Shown piece by piece: positions 17,291-26,908 of a stretch of 64,000 nucleotides of DNA; within the stretch, counting starts at the first letter, position 1, and the number at the start of each line of letters is the position of its first letter. Under the pieces are notes generated by a model, which did not search any database, was not told where the DNA came from, and saw nothing but the letters and a program-made list of their open reading frames with translations. The DNA is from Burkholderia dolosa (GTDB lineage: Bacteria; Pseudomonadota; Gammaproteobacteria; Burkholderiales; Burkholderiaceae). Where the stretch lies: contig NZ_CABVPR010000018.1 of NCBI RefSeq assembly GCF_902499135.1, positions 1 to 64,000 of the forward strand. The letters are read 5' to 3'. The position numbers and the translations under genes are program-made.

Positions 17291-17365
17291 ACCCGCGCGC
17301 TTCTTGCAAAGCAAAAGAACCACTTTCCGAACGATTTTAATACTCACGCGCCGGTGGATATAACG

Positions 17366-17998
17366 ATGAAAGACCGTCTCTTCGCAAAACTGTCTGGGGT
17401 AGTGCTGGCTTGCGGCGTGATTGCCGGCTGTGCGAGCCAGCCGTCCGCGCCGCCGAGCGCCGAAGCATTCAACAAGTCGCTGGCCGATGCCGACGCGGTT
17501 GCAAAGTCGGGCGATCAGGACAAGGCACTCGGCCTGTACCAGCAGCTCGCGAAGTCCGATCCGACGCGCGAAGAGCCGTGGTCGCGCATCGCGCAGATCC
17601 AGTTTGCCCAGAACCACTATGGCCAGGCGATCGTCGCCGCGCAGGAAGCACTGCAGCGCGACGCCACCGACCGCCAGGCGAAGAGCGTGCTCGCGGTCGC
17701 GGGCCTGCGTATCGCGACGCAGTCGCTCGGCGAACTGCGCCAGGACGCATCGCTCGCGGGCGATGCGAAGTCCGACGCGCAGGCGCTCGCGAAGCAGCTG
17801 CGCGAAACGCTCGGCGAGTCGGCGCTGTTCCCGCCCGAGCAGCGCGTCGCGAAGCCGCGGCCGCCGCGCCGCGCCGTGCATCGTCCGAAGGGCGGTGCTG
17901 CACCGGCCGCCGACGCGCCGACGGCGGCAGCCACTACGCCGACGCCGGCTGCCGCGCCGCAGAAGGGCGGCGCCGATCCTTTCAGCGCGCTTCGCTGA
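17366..17998 (+). CDS. T6SS-associated lipoprotein with TPR-like repeats (TagM-type)
   Basis: A lipoprotein: MKDRLFAKLSGVVLACGVIA then GC, lipobox IAGC. The mature N-terminal half holds two TPR-like helical repeats (KALGLYQQLAKSDPTREEPW, then FAQNHYGQAIVAAQEAL). The last 60 residues are Pro/Ala-rich. ATG 17366 is preferred over GTG 17354 because it fits the signal peptide and has GGTGG upstream. It is the first gene of the rightward operon, 37 bp before tssB. In Burkholderia T6SS-1 clusters this position is occupied by the accessory gene called tagM; that name is from memory. Role unknown, perhaps supporting the membrane complex in the periplasm. Confidence 0.85.
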   Translation: MKDRLFAKLSGVVLACGVIAGCASQPSAPPSAEAFNKSLADADAVAKSGDQDKALGLYQQLAKSDPTREEPWSRIAQIQFAQNHYGQAIVAAQEALQRDATDRQAKSVLAVAGLRIATQSLGELRQDASLAGDAKSDAQALAKQLRETLGESALFPPEQRVAKPRPPRRAVHRPKGGAAPAADAPTAAATTPTPAAAPQKGGADPFSALR

Positions 17999-18035
17999 GC
18001 GGGCCGACCAACTACAACCAACCTGGGAGCCGTCG

Positions 18036-18551
18036 ATGGCCAAGAAAGAAAGCATTCAGAAAAGCTTGCAGAAAATACGGCCGCCGCGCGTCCAGCTGAC
18101 CTACGAGGTCGAGAAGGGCGATGCGATCGAGGTGAAGGAGCTGCCGTTCGTCGTCGGGGTCATCGGCGATCTGGCGGGCCAGTCGGAGGTCGAGCAGCCG
18201 AAGCTGCGCGATCGCAAGTTCGTCAACATCGACCGCGACAACTTCGACGACGTGATGAAGGCGATCGAGCCGCGCGCCGCGTTCCAGGTGGAGAACCGCC
18301 TGAGCCCGGAAGGCGGCAAGTTCGCGGTCGATCTGAAGTTCCGCTCGCTGTCGGATTTCACGCCGGACCAGGTCGTCGAGCAGGTCGAGCCGCTGCGCCG
18401 CCTGCTCGAGGCGCGCTCGAAGCTCGCCGACCTGCGCAACAAGCTCGCGGGCAACGACAAGCTCGAGGATCTGCTGTCGGAGGTGCTGAAGAACACGCAG
18501 CAGCTGCAGGCGCTCGCGAAGGGCACGGGCAGCGACAAAGACGGCGAATGA
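18036..18551 (+). CDS. tssB: T6SS contractile sheath small subunit TssB
   Basis: 171 residues. Pairs with TssC to build the contractile sheath around the Hcp tube. Diagnostic parts: the N-terminal KIRPPRVQLTYEVEKGDA, then ELPFVVGVIGDLAGQ, and the C-terminal helix with LEARSKLADLRNKLAGNDKL. Start ATG 18036 with GGGAG upstream. 15 bp before tssC, in the usual tssB-tssC-hcp order. Confidence 0.97.
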   Translation: MAKKESIQKSLQKIRPPRVQLTYEVEKGDAIEVKELPFVVGVIGDLAGQSEVEQPKLRDRKFVNIDRDNFDDVMKAIEPRAAFQVENRLSPEGGKFAVDLKFRSLSDFTPDQVVEQVEPLRRLLEARSKLADLRNKLAGNDKLEDLLSEVLKNTQQLQALAKGTGSDKDGE

Positions 18552-18566
18552 CGACGGAGTGTTGAG

Positions 18567-20057
18567 ATGAACCAGCAAACGGCTGCGGCCCAAGCGAGCG
18601 GCGCGGAATACGCCGCCGGGACTTCGCTGCTCGACGAGATCGTCGAGAAGAGCAAGGTCGCGAAATCCGATTCCGAGCATGCGCGCGCGAAGGACCTGAT
18701 CGGCGAACTCGTGCATCAGGTGCTCGACGGCACGGTGATCGTGTCGGACAATCTGTCGGCGACGATCGACGCGCGCGTCGCGGAGCTCGACCGCCTGATT
18801 TCGTCGCAGCTCTCCGCGGTGATGCACGCGCCGGAATTCCAGCGTCTCGAAAGCACGTGGCGCGGCCTGGACTATCTGGTCAAGGAAAGCAACACGGGCC
18901 AGACGATCAAGATCAAGGCGCTGCACGCACCGAAGCGCGACCTCGTGCGCGACTTCAAGGGGGCGAGCGAGTTCGATCAGAGCGCGCTGTTCAAGAAAGT
19001 CTACGAAGAGGAATTCGGCACGTTCGGCGGCTCGCCGTTCGGCGCGCTGATCGGCGACTACGAGATCTCGCGCCAGCCGGAAGACATGTATTTCATCGAG
19101 CAGATGTCGCGCGTCGCGGCGGCCGCGCATGCGCCGTTCATCGCGTCGGCGTCGCCGGAGCTGCTCGGCCTCGAATCGTTCGCCGATCTCGGCAAGCCGC
19201 GCGATCTCGGCAAGGTGTTCGACACGGTCGAATACGCGAAGTGGAAGTCGTTCCGCGATTCCGAGGATTCGCGCTACGTCGGCCTCACGCTGCCGCGCTT
19301 CCTTGGCCGCCTGCCGTTCAATCCGAAGGACGGCCAGACCGCCGAGCGCTTCAACTTCGTCGAGGACGTCGACGGCACCGACCACGACAAGTACCTGTGG
19401 TGCAACGCCGCATGGGCGTTCGCGGCACGGCTGACGGCCGCGTTCGACGACTTCGGCTGGTGCGCGGCGATCCGCGGCGTCGAAGGCGGCGGCTTGGTCG
19501 AAGATCTGCCGACCCACACGTTCAAGACCGACGACGGCGAGATCGCGCTGAAGTGCCCGACCGAGATCGCGATCACCGATCGCCGCGAGAAGGAGCTGAG
19601 CGACCTCGGCTTCATCCCGCTCGTCCATTGCAAGAACTCAGATTACGCCGCGTTCTTCGCTGCGCAATCGGTGCAGAAACCGAAGAAATACAGCACCGAC
19701 AGCGCGAACGCGAATGCCGTTCTGTCCGCTCAGCTGCAGTACATCTTCTCGGTATCGCGCGTCGCGCATTACCTGAAGGCGATGATGCGCGACAAGATCG
19801 GCAGCTTCGCATCGGCGCAGAACGTGGAGACCTTCCTCAACCGGTGGATTTCGCAGTACGTCCTGCTCGACGACAACGCGACGCAGGAGCAAAAGGCGCA
19901 ATTCCCGCTGCGCGAGGCATCCATACAAGTGTCGGAGATTCCGGGCAAGCCGGGCTCGTACCGTTCGGTCGCGTTCCTGCGTCCGCACTTCCAGCTCGAC
20001 GAACTCTCGATTTCTCTGCGACTTGTCGCTGATCTGCCCAAACCGGCAAATTCATAA
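18567..20057 (+). CDS. tssC: T6SS contractile sheath large subunit TssC
   Basis: 496 residues, full length. Forms the sheath with TssB and carries the C-terminal handle recognised by TssH after contraction. Diagnostic parts: ESTWRGLDYLVKESNTGQ, the GALIGDYE region, DLPTHTFKTDDGE and the C-terminal EIPGKPGSYRSVAFLRPHF. Ribosome binding site GGAG before ATG 18567. Confidence 0.97.
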   Translation: MNQQTAAAQASGAEYAAGTSLLDEIVEKSKVAKSDSEHARAKDLIGELVHQVLDGTVIVSDNLSATIDARVAELDRLISSQLSAVMHAPEFQRLESTWRGLDYLVKESNTGQTIKIKALHAPKRDLVRDFKGASEFDQSALFKKVYEEEFGTFGGSPFGALIGDYEISRQPEDMYFIEQMSRVAAAAHAPFIASASPELLGLESFADLGKPRDLGKVFDTVEYAKWKSFRDSEDSRYVGLTLPRFLGRLPFNPKDGQTAERFNFVEDVDGTDHDKYLWCNAAWAFAARLTAAFDDFGWCAAIRGVEGGGLVEDLPTHTFKTDDGEIALKCPTEIAITDRREKELSDLGFIPLVHCKNSDYAAFFAAQSVQKPKKYSTDSANANAVLSAQLQYIFSVSRVAHYLKAMMRDKIGSFASAQNVETFLNRWISQYVLLDDNATQEQKAQFPLREASIQVSEIPGKPGSYRSVAFLRPHFQLDELSISLRLVADLPKPANS

Positions 20058-20127
20058 GCGAGTAGATCGCCCGGGCGGGCCGCCTGGGTAGGACGTTAAA
20101 ACCACCTCTTTGGGGAGTCGAAGGGCC

Positions 20128-20631
20128 ATGCTAGACCTGTATCTGAAATTCGGAAATCCCGCCATCAAGGGCGAATCCGCGGACAAGGACCACTCGGGCT
20201 GGATCGAAGTGAAGTCCTGGGATCACTCGATCGTTCAGCCGCGTTCAGCGACCGCGTCGACGTCGGGCGGCCTGACCGCCGAGCGTTGCGAGCACGGCGA
20301 CATGGTGTTCACGAAGGAAATCGATTCGTCGAGCCCGCTGCTGTATCAGCACACGTCGGGCGGCACGACGTTCGATGAAGTCACGATCGACTTCATGCGT
20401 TCGGACGGCGAAGGCCAGCGCGTCAAGTATCTCGAGGTCAAGCTCAAGTACGTGATCATTTCGAGCATCGCGCCGAGCGTGCGCAAGGAAGGCCTGCCGG
20501 TCGAAACCTTCTCGCTGAAGTATGCGGCCGTGCAGTGGAAGCAGACGCAGCAGAAGATCGGCGGCAACCAGGGCGGCAACACGCAGGGCGCGTGGAGCCT
20601 GACGAAGAACGACAAGACCTACGCGGTCTAA
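20128..20631 (+). CDS. hcp: T6SS tube protein Hcp (TssD)
   Basis: 167 residues forming the hexameric rings of the inner tube; small effectors can ride inside it. Recognised by YLKFGNPAIKGES, then GWIEVKSWDHSIVQPRSATA and the C-terminal SLKYAAVQWKQTQQK. The start at 20128 matches family N-termini; the frame upstream is longer but lacks support. Flanked by a 70-bp gap after tssC and, downstream, by a strong hairpin terminator that should raise hcp transcript over the genes that follow. Confidence 0.97.
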   Translation: MLDLYLKFGNPAIKGESADKDHSGWIEVKSWDHSIVQPRSATASTSGGLTAERCEHGDMVFTKEIDSSSPLLYQHTSGGTTFDEVTIDFMRSDGEGQRVKYLEVKLKYVIISSIAPSVRKEGLPVETFSLKYAAVQWKQTQQKIGGNQGGNTQGAWSLTKNDKTYAV

Positions 20632-20640
20632 GGTCGGCTG

Positions 20641-20675
20641 CGGCAACGGGACGCGCTGCGTCCCGTTGCCGTTTT
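20641..20675 (+). terminator. Hairpin terminator/attenuator downstream of hcp
   Basis: CGGCAACGGGACGC, loop GCT, GCGTCCCGTTGCCG, then TTTT. A 14-bp perfect stem starting 10 bases after the hcp stop, inside an operon that continues with tssE 62 bp later. It probably stops part of the transcripts and protects the hcp 3' end. Confidence 0.8.
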
Positions 20676-20693
20676 CGCTTCGCGTACCGGCCG

Positions 20694-21179
20694 ATGAAAC
20701 GTTTCGAACCGAGTTTTCTCGACAAGCTGTTCGACGACGAACCGCATCTGCCGGCCTCGGCAGCGATGCGGCAATTGTCGCTGGACGAGCTGAAGAACAC
20801 GGTCGCCCGCGACGTCGAGGCGATCCTCAATACCCGTGTCGCGCACACCGAGGAAGATCTGGCCGAACTGCCCGAATGCCAGAAATCGGTGCTGACGTAC
20901 GGGCTGAACGATTTCGCGGGGCTCAGCCTCGCGAGTCACTACGACCGCGCATTCATCTGCAAGTCGATCCAGCAGGCCATCGCGCGCCACGAGCCGCGGC
21001 TGCAGCAGGTGCAGGTGACGTTCGAGCTGAACGAGCAGTCGACCAACGCGCTCTACTTCGCGATTCAGGCGCTGCTCGTCGTGCATCCGGCCGAGGAGCC
21101 GGTCAGTTTCGACGCGATGCTGCAGCCGTCGACGCTGCAGTATTCGGTCACGCGCGCACGCGCGGCGCGAATGCCGTAA
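20694..21179 (+). CDS. tssE: T6SS baseplate protein TssE
   Basis: 161 residues, homologous to phage T4 gp25, at the sheath-proximal edge of the baseplate wedge. Diagnostic parts: PSFLDKLFDD near the start, then DVEAILNTR and the central VLTYGLNDFAG. ATG 20694 gives the family N-terminus. It follows the hcp terminator, so it may be made at lower level than Hcp. Confidence 0.95.
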   Translation: MKRFEPSFLDKLFDDEPHLPASAAMRQLSLDELKNTVARDVEAILNTRVAHTEEDLAELPECQKSVLTYGLNDFAGLSLASHYDRAFICKSIQQAIARHEPRLQQVQVTFELNEQSTNALYFAIQALLVVHPAEEPVSFDAMLQPSTLQYSVTRARAARMP

Positions 21180-21256
21180 ATCGAGCCGCCGAGCGGGCCG
21201 GACCGCGCGGTGGAGGATCAGGGTCCGGCAGGAAACATTGAGGTTCGGGGTCGTCG

Positions 21257-23092
21257 ATGGAAGAATTGCTGCCGTATTACGAGCGCGAATTATCGTTTTT
21301 GCGGCGCTATTCGCGGGATTTCGCCGAACGCTATCCGAAGATCGCGGCGCGGCTCGCGCTGTCCGGCGAGCATTGCGAGGATCCGCACGTCGAGCGGATG
21401 ATCGAATCGTTCGCGCTGCTCGGCGCACGCATCAACAAGAAGCTCGACGACGACTACCCGGAATTCACCGAAGCGCTGCTCGAAGTGCTGTATCCGCACT
21501 ACCTGCGGCCGTTTCCGTCGTGCTCGATCGCGCAGTTCACGCCCGCGTCGCCGGGCCAGCAGACGGAGCCCGTCGTGATCGAGCGCGGCACCGAGCTGAA
21601 GAGCCGGCCGATCCGCGGCGTGCAGTGCCGCTTCCGCACCGCGTACGACGTGACGCTCGCGCCGATCCGCATCTCGGAGGCGCGCTACACGCCGGTCGCG
21701 CTCGCGCCGAGTGCGACGGTGCTGCCGTCGAACGCGACCGGCGTGATCTCGATCACGTTCGAATCGCTCGCCGCGCAGCTCGATCTCGGCGCGCTGAAGC
21801 TGTCGACGTTGCGCGCGCATCTGCACGGCGAGCAGTCGTTCGTCGCCGCGCTGACCGACTGCCTGTTCATCAACGTGCTCGGCGCGTACGTCGAGCCGGA
21901 GCGCAACGGCCGCTGGACCGCGCTGCGTCAGCTGCCGATCGCGCACGCCGGTTTCGACGAACACGACGCGCTGATCGACTATCCGGCGAAGTCGCACCCC
22001 GCGTACCGGCTGCTGACCGAATACTTCGCGTTTCCCGACAAGTTCGATTTCGTCGATTTCGATCTCGCAGCGATCGCGCGCGCGTCGGGCCGCTGCCAGC
22101 GCGCGACGCTGCATCTCGTGCTGCACGACGTGCGCAGCGATTCGCACGTCGCGCGGCTGCTCGAGCTGCTGAGCGCGAGCCATTTCCGGCTGTTCTGCAC
22201 GCCGGTCGTCAACCTGTTCCAGCAGCACGGCGAGCCGATCCGCATCACGCATCGCGCGGTGTCCTACCCGGTGATCGCCGAAGCGCGGCGTGCGTTCGCG
22301 TACGAGGTGTACTCGATCGATTCGGTGAAGCTCGTCCGGCAGCAGGCGCACGAGGAATCGGTGATCGAGTTTCGGCCGTTCTATTCGCTGCATCACGGCG
22401 AATCGGCGCGGATCGGCCATTACTGGTTCGCGCGGCGCAACGACTGGGTCGCGCAGAAGAGTCCCGGCTACGAAACGGAGATCTCGATCGTCGACATCGA
22501 CTTCGAGCCGACGTCGCCGCAGACCGACACGCTGAGCATCGATCTGACCTGCACGAACCGCGACCTGCCGGCGCTGCTCGCATTCGGTCTCGAAGGCGGC
22601 GATCTGTTTCAGGAAGGCGGCGCGCAGACGAGCGGCATCGCGCTGCTGCGCCGTCCGACGCAGAGCGTGCGCTTCGAGCGCGGGCGTTCCGCGCACTGGC
22701 GGCTCGTGTCGCACCTCGCGCTCAATCACGTGTCGCTGGTCGCGCACGGGCTTGCGCCGCTGAAGGAAATGCTGACGCTGTACGATCTGCGACGCACGGC
22801 CGTGTCGACGCGCCAGATCGACGGGCTCGTCGGCATCGAGCAGCGCGGCGCCGTGCAGTGGCTACCCGGCAAGCCGTTCGCGACGTTCGTGCGCGGCATC
22901 GAGGTGCGCGTGACGATCGACGAGGAACACTTCGTCGGCGCGAGCCTCGCATCGTTCGTGCGCGTGCTCGACAGCTTCTTCGGGCTGTACGTGCATCTCA
23001 ACAGTTTCGTTCAATTGGTCGTCGTGTCGAAGCGCACCGGCGAGGAGATCATTCGATGCAAGCCCCGCACCGGCGAATCGATCCTGGCGTAG
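21257..23092 (+). CDS. tssF: T6SS baseplate protein TssF
   Basis: 611 residues, main wedge component of the baseplate. Diagnostic N-terminus LLPYYERELSFLRRYSRDFA, then FALLGARINKKLDDDYPEF and VLYPHYLRPFPSC. ATG 21257 fits all homologous N-termini. The last 37 bp overlap tssG in another frame, so the two are coupled. Confidence 0.96.
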   Translation: MEELLPYYERELSFLRRYSRDFAERYPKIAARLALSGEHCEDPHVERMIESFALLGARINKKLDDDYPEFTEALLEVLYPHYLRPFPSCSIAQFTPASPGQQTEPVVIERGTELKSRPIRGVQCRFRTAYDVTLAPIRISEARYTPVALAPSATVLPSNATGVISITFESLAAQLDLGALKLSTLRAHLHGEQSFVAALTDCLFINVLGAYVEPERNGRWTALRQLPIAHAGFDEHDALIDYPAKSHPAYRLLTEYFAFPDKFDFVDFDLAAIARASGRCQRATLHLVLHDVRSDSHVARLLELLSASHFRLFCTPVVNLFQQHGEPIRITHRAVSYPVIAEARRAFAYEVYSIDSVKLVRQQAHEESVIEFRPFYSLHHGESARIGHYWFARRNDWVAQKSPGYETEISIVDIDFEPTSPQTDTLSIDLTCTNRDLPALLAFGLEGGDLFQEGGAQTSGIALLRRPTQSVRFERGRSAHWRLVSHLALNHVSLVAHGLAPLKEMLTLYDLRRTAVSTRQIDGLVGIEQRGAVQWLPGKPFATFVRGIEVRVTIDEEHFVGASLASFVRVLDSFFGLYVHLNSFVQLVVVSKRTGEEIIRCKPRTGESILA

Positions 23093-24156
23093 TCGACACG
23101 CTGCTCGACGAACCGCACCGCTTCGAGTTCTTCCAGGCGGTGCGCGTGCTCGAGGGGCTGTTCGCGCGGCAGGCGGCCGATGCGCCGGGCGCGTGGCGGC
23201 AGGGCGACGTCGTCGCGCAGCGCATCGAGTTCCGCAATACGTTGTCGCTCGGGTTTCCGCCGAGCGAGATCGAACGCGCGCGCTCGTTCGGCGACGACGG
23301 CGCGCCGCTCGAATCCGGCGAGCAGCGCGAAGCCGCGGTCGCGACCGGCCAGCTCGGCCGCGTCGAACTCACGCCCGCTTTCTTCGGTCTGCTCGGCGCG
23401 CAGGGCGCGTTGCCGCTGCACTACACCGAGCAGATCGTCGCGCGCGAGCATCTGAAGCGCGACCACGCGGCGCGCGCGTTCTTCGACGTGTTCTCGAACC
23501 GCGCGACCGCGCTGTTCTATGCGGCGTGGAAGAAATACCGTCTGCCGTTTCACTACGAGCTCGATCGGGACGAGCGCTATCTGCCGCTGCTGCTCGCGAT
23601 CGCCGGCGTGCCGAGCGACGAAGTGCGCGACAGCCTCGCGGCCGGCCCGGGCGGCGTGCTCGACGAAGCCGTCGCCGGGTATGCGCTCGCGGCGCGGCAT
23701 CGGCCGATGTCGGCCGCGTATCTGCAACGCACGCTGTCCGACTATTTCCGCGTGCCGGTGAAGATCGACCAGTTCGTCGGCAAGTGGTACGACGTGCCGC
23801 CCGATCAGCTGAGCGTGCTCGGCGAGGTCAACGCGGTGCTCGGCGCGACCGCGCTGGTCGGCGAACGCGTATGGCAGCGCGACATGCGCGCGCGGATCGT
23901 CGTCGGCCCGTTGTCCAAGCGCGACTACGAAGCGTTCCTGCCCGGCGGCGCGCACGCGATCGCGCTCGAGCGGATGCTCACGCTGCTGGCCGGCGTCACG
24001 CTCGAATACGAGGTGAAGCTCGTGCTCAAGCGCACCGAGGTCGGCGCGAGCGTGCTCGGCGCGGGCTCGCGGCTCGGCTGGGATGCGTTCCTCTGCACGC
24101 GCGACGCGACCGAAGACCGCTCCGACGCGCGCTACGAACTGCACGTGATTCACTGA
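23056..24156 (+). CDS. tssG: T6SS baseplate protein TssG
   Basis: 366 residues. Forms the wedge with TssF and TssE and contacts TssK. Recognised by HRFEFFQAVRVLEGLF, then RIEFRNTLSLGFPPSEIE and FFGLLGAQGALPLHYTE. The true start is the ATG at 23056 within the end of tssF, although the frame is open much further upstream. Confidence 0.95.
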   Translation: MQAPHRRIDPGVVDTLLDEPHRFEFFQAVRVLEGLFARQAADAPGAWRQGDVVAQRIEFRNTLSLGFPPSEIERARSFGDDGAPLESGEQREAAVATGQLGRVELTPAFFGLLGAQGALPLHYTEQIVAREHLKRDHAARAFFDVFSNRATALFYAAWKKYRLPFHYELDRDERYLPLLLAIAGVPSDEVRDSLAAGPGGVLDEAVAGYALAARHRPMSAAYLQRTLSDYFRVPVKIDQFVGKWYDVPPDQLSVLGEVNAVLGATALVGERVWQRDMRARIVVGPLSKRDYEAFLPGGAHAIALERMLTLLAGVTLEYEVKLVLKRTEVGASVLGAGSRLGWDAFLCTRDATEDRSDARYELHVIH

Positions 24157-24200
24157 TTCCGAACGACAACAAACACGCAAACGAACCTGAGACCGACGCC

Positions 24201-26867
24201 ATGAGCACGCCTCTGAAGACCCTGATCACGAAACTGAACCCGCTGTGCCGGCACGCGGCCGAGCGCGCGGCGAGCGCGTGCCTTGCGCGCGGCCATTACG
24301 AGGTCGATCTGGAGCACCTGTTCCTCGCGTTGCTCGAAGAGCCGGCGGGCGACCTGCCGCTCGCATTGCGCGCGAGCCGCATCGACGTGCACGCGCTGCG
24401 CGCCGATCTCGAGCGCGAGCTGACGCGGCTGAAGACCGGCAACACGCGCACGCCCGTGTTCTCCGTGCATCTGATCGCGCTGTTCGAGCAGGCGTGGCTG
24501 ATCGCGTCGCTCGACTCGCATCTCGGCCGCATCCGTTCGGGGCACCTGCTGCTCGCGCTGCTGACGGCGCCCGATCTCGCGCAGTTCGCGCAGCGGATGT
24601 CCGCGCAGTTCGCGGAAGTAAACGTGACGGACCTGAAGCACAAGTTCGACGAGGTCACCGCCGGATCGAGCGAGGTCGAGCCGCGCGACGCCGATACGGA
24701 CGACGAACGCGTTGCCGCGGCCGCGAGCGGCGCGGCGGCGTCCGGGCCGTCGAAGACGCCCGCGCTCGACACGTACACGACGAACCTCACGCAGCGCGCG
24801 CGCGACGGCAAGATCGATCCGGTGATCGGCCGCGAAGCCGAAATCCGGCAGGCGATCGACATCCTGATGCGCCGCCGGCAGAACAACCCGATCATGACCG
24901 GCGAGGCGGGCGTCGGCAAAACCGCGGTCGTCGAAGGGCTCGCGCTGCGGATCGCCGCCGACGACGTGCCGCCGCCGTTGCGCGGCGTCGCGCTGCACGT
25001 GCTCGACATGGGGCTGCTGCAGGCCGGCGCGAGCGTGAAGGGCGAGTTCGAGAACCGTCTGAAGAGCGTGATCGACGAGGTCAAGAAGAGCCCGCATCCG
25101 ATCATCCTGTTCATCGACGAAGCGCACACGATCATCGGCGCGGGCGGCCAGGCCGGCCAGAACGATGCGGCGAACCTGCTGAAGCCGGCGCTCGCGCGCG
25201 GCGAGCTGCGCACGATCGCCGCGACGACGTGGAGCGAATACAAGAAGTATTTCGAAAAGGATGCGGCGCTCGCGCGGCGCTTCCAGGTCGTGAAGATCGA
25301 GGAGCCGAGCGAACCGCTCGCGGCCGCGATGCTGCGCGGCATGGCCGGGCTGATGGAGAAGCACTTCAACGTGCGGATCCTCGACGATGCGATCACGGAA
25401 GCCGTGCGCCTGTCGCATCGCTACATCAGCGGCCGCCAGTTGCCGGACAAGGCGATCAGCGTGCTCGACACCGCGTGCGCGAAAGTTGCGCTCGCACACA
25501 GTGCGACGCCGGCCACGATCGACGACACGAAGAAGCGCATCGAGCGGATCGACGCGGAGATCGCGTCGCTCGAGCGCGACGCGGCGAGCGGCGCGGCGCA
25601 CGACGAGCGGCTCGCCGAGCTGCGCGGCGCGCGCGCAACGGCGCTCGAGCAGCTGGCGAAGGACGAAGCGCGCTACGCGGACGAACGCGCGATCGTCGCC
25701 GAGATCACCGAGCTGCGCGCGGCGCTGGACGATGCGCGCGGCCCGACCTCGAACGGCGAGCCGGTCGACGTGCAGGCGACGCGCGACAAGCTCGCCGAAC
25801 GCGTTGCCGCGCTGCACGCGCTGCAGCGCGGCGAACCGATGGTGCCGCTGCAGGTCGACGGTCACGTGGTGGCCGAGATCGTCGCCGCGTGGACCGGTAT
25901 CCCGCTCGGCCGAATGGTGAAAGACGAGATCGACACCGTGCTGAACCTGAAGCCGCTGCTCGCCGCGCGCGTGATCGGCCAGGACCATGCGCTCGAAGCG
26001 ATCGCGCAGCGCGTGCGCACCGCGTCCGCGAACCTCGAGGATCCGAACAAGCCGCGCGGCGTGTTCATGTTCGTCGGGCCGTCCGGCGTCGGCAAGACCG
26101 AGACTGCGCTCGCGCTGGCCGACATCCTGTACGGCGGCGAGCGCAAGATGGTCACGATCAACATGAGCGAGTACCAGGAAGCGCACAGCGTGTCCGGTCT
26201 GAAGGGTTCGCCGCCCGGCTACGTCGGCTATGGCGAAGGCGGCGTGCTGACCGAGGCCGTGCGCCGCAATCCGTATTCGGTCGTGCTGCTCGACGAGGTC
26301 GAAAAGGCGCATCCCGACGTGCTCGAGATGTTCTTCCAGGTGTTCGACAAGGGCACGATGGACGATGCCGAAGGGCGCGAGATCGACTTCCGCAACACGC
26401 TGATCATCCTGACGTCGAACGTCGGATCGGCCGCGGTGATGCAGGCGTGCCTGAACAAGACGGCCGACGAGCTGCCCGATCCGGACGCGCTGGCCGAAGC
26501 GCTGCGCCCGCAGTTGTACAAGGCATTCAAGCCCGCGTTCCTCGGCCGGATGAAGGTCGTGCCGTACTACCCGATTTCCGACGACGTGCTCGCCGAGATC
26601 ATCGAACTGAAGCTCGACCGGATCCGCCGCCGGATCGATGCGAACCACAAGGCCGCGTTCGAGTGGGACGAATCGCTCGTCGACGCCGTGCTCGCACGCT
26701 GCACCGAAGTCGATTCGGGCGCGCGCAACGTCGACCACATCCTGAACGGCACGCTGCTGCCGGAGATCGCCGGCCACGTGCTCGGCCGGATCGCCGAAGG
26801 CTCGGCCATCGCGCGCATCGCGGTGCGCGCGGACGACGCCGGCGAGTTCGTCTACACGGTCGAATGA
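24201..26867 (+). CDS. tssH: T6SS sheath-recycling ATPase TssH (ClpV)
   Basis: AAA+ unfoldase of 888 residues that pulls contracted sheath apart. An N-terminal Clp-type repeat domain (HYEVDLEHLFLALLEE) is followed by two ATPase modules: first Walker A GEAGVGKT near residue 234 with Walker B ILFIDEAHT, and second Walker A GPSGVGKTE near 626. A coiled-coil M domain lies between (about 450-540). Start ATG 24201, 44 bp after tssG. The form is ClpV rather than housekeeping ClpB, as judged by context and N-domain. Confidence 0.96.
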   Translation: MSTPLKTLITKLNPLCRHAAERAASACLARGHYEVDLEHLFLALLEEPAGDLPLALRASRIDVHALRADLERELTRLKTGNTRTPVFSVHLIALFEQAWLIASLDSHLGRIRSGHLLLALLTAPDLAQFAQRMSAQFAEVNVTDLKHKFDEVTAGSSEVEPRDADTDDERVAAAASGAAASGPSKTPALDTYTTNLTQRARDGKIDPVIGREAEIRQAIDILMRRRQNNPIMTGEAGVGKTAVVEGLALRIAADDVPPPLRGVALHVLDMGLLQAGASVKGEFENRLKSVIDEVKKSPHPIILFIDEAHTIIGAGGQAGQNDAANLLKPALARGELRTIAATTWSEYKKYFEKDAALARRFQVVKIEEPSEPLAAAMLRGMAGLMEKHFNVRILDDAITEAVRLSHRYISGRQLPDKAISVLDTACAKVALAHSATPATIDDTKKRIERIDAEIASLERDAASGAAHDERLAELRGARATALEQLAKDEARYADERAIVAEITELRAALDDARGPTSNGEPVDVQATRDKLAERVAALHALQRGEPMVPLQVDGHVVAEIVAAWTGIPLGRMVKDEIDTVLNLKPLLAARVIGQDHALEAIAQRVRTASANLEDPNKPRGVFMFVGPSGVGKTETALALADILYGGERKMVTINMSEYQEAHSVSGLKGSPPGYVGYGEGGVLTEAVRRNPYSVVLLDEVEKAHPDVLEMFFQVFDKGTMDDAEGREIDFRNTLIILTSNVGSAAVMQACLNKTADELPDPDALAEALRPQLYKAFKPAFLGRMKVVPYYPISDDVLAEIIELKLDRIRRRIDANHKAAFEWDESLVDAVLARCTEVDSGARNVDHILNGTLLPEIAGHVLGRIAEGSAIARIAVRADDAGEFVYTVE

Positions 26868-26908
26868 GCGCCGGCCGACACCTGATGCAACAACGGATTC
26901 ACTGAACC

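Larger units (their letters stand above)
16993..17365. promoter_or_regulatory. Divergent T6SS control region
   Basis: 373 bp between tssJ and the tagM-type gene, with no coding frame of its own. It holds two palindromes (17111-17125 and 17146-17166) on the tssJ side and an AT-rich stretch (17230-17345) on the rightward side that contains the likely promoter of the tagM-tssB operon. This is the most probable place where the main T6SS operons are switched. Confidence 0.55.

Noticed and set aside
21238-23055. In-frame upstream extension of tssG covering tssF
   Set aside because: tssF is clearly coded here in another frame; TssG similarity begins only at ATG 23056.
24150-26777. Minus-strand 875-codon frame opposite tssH
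   Set aside because: Shadow of the high-GC ATPase gene with no recognisable domain.
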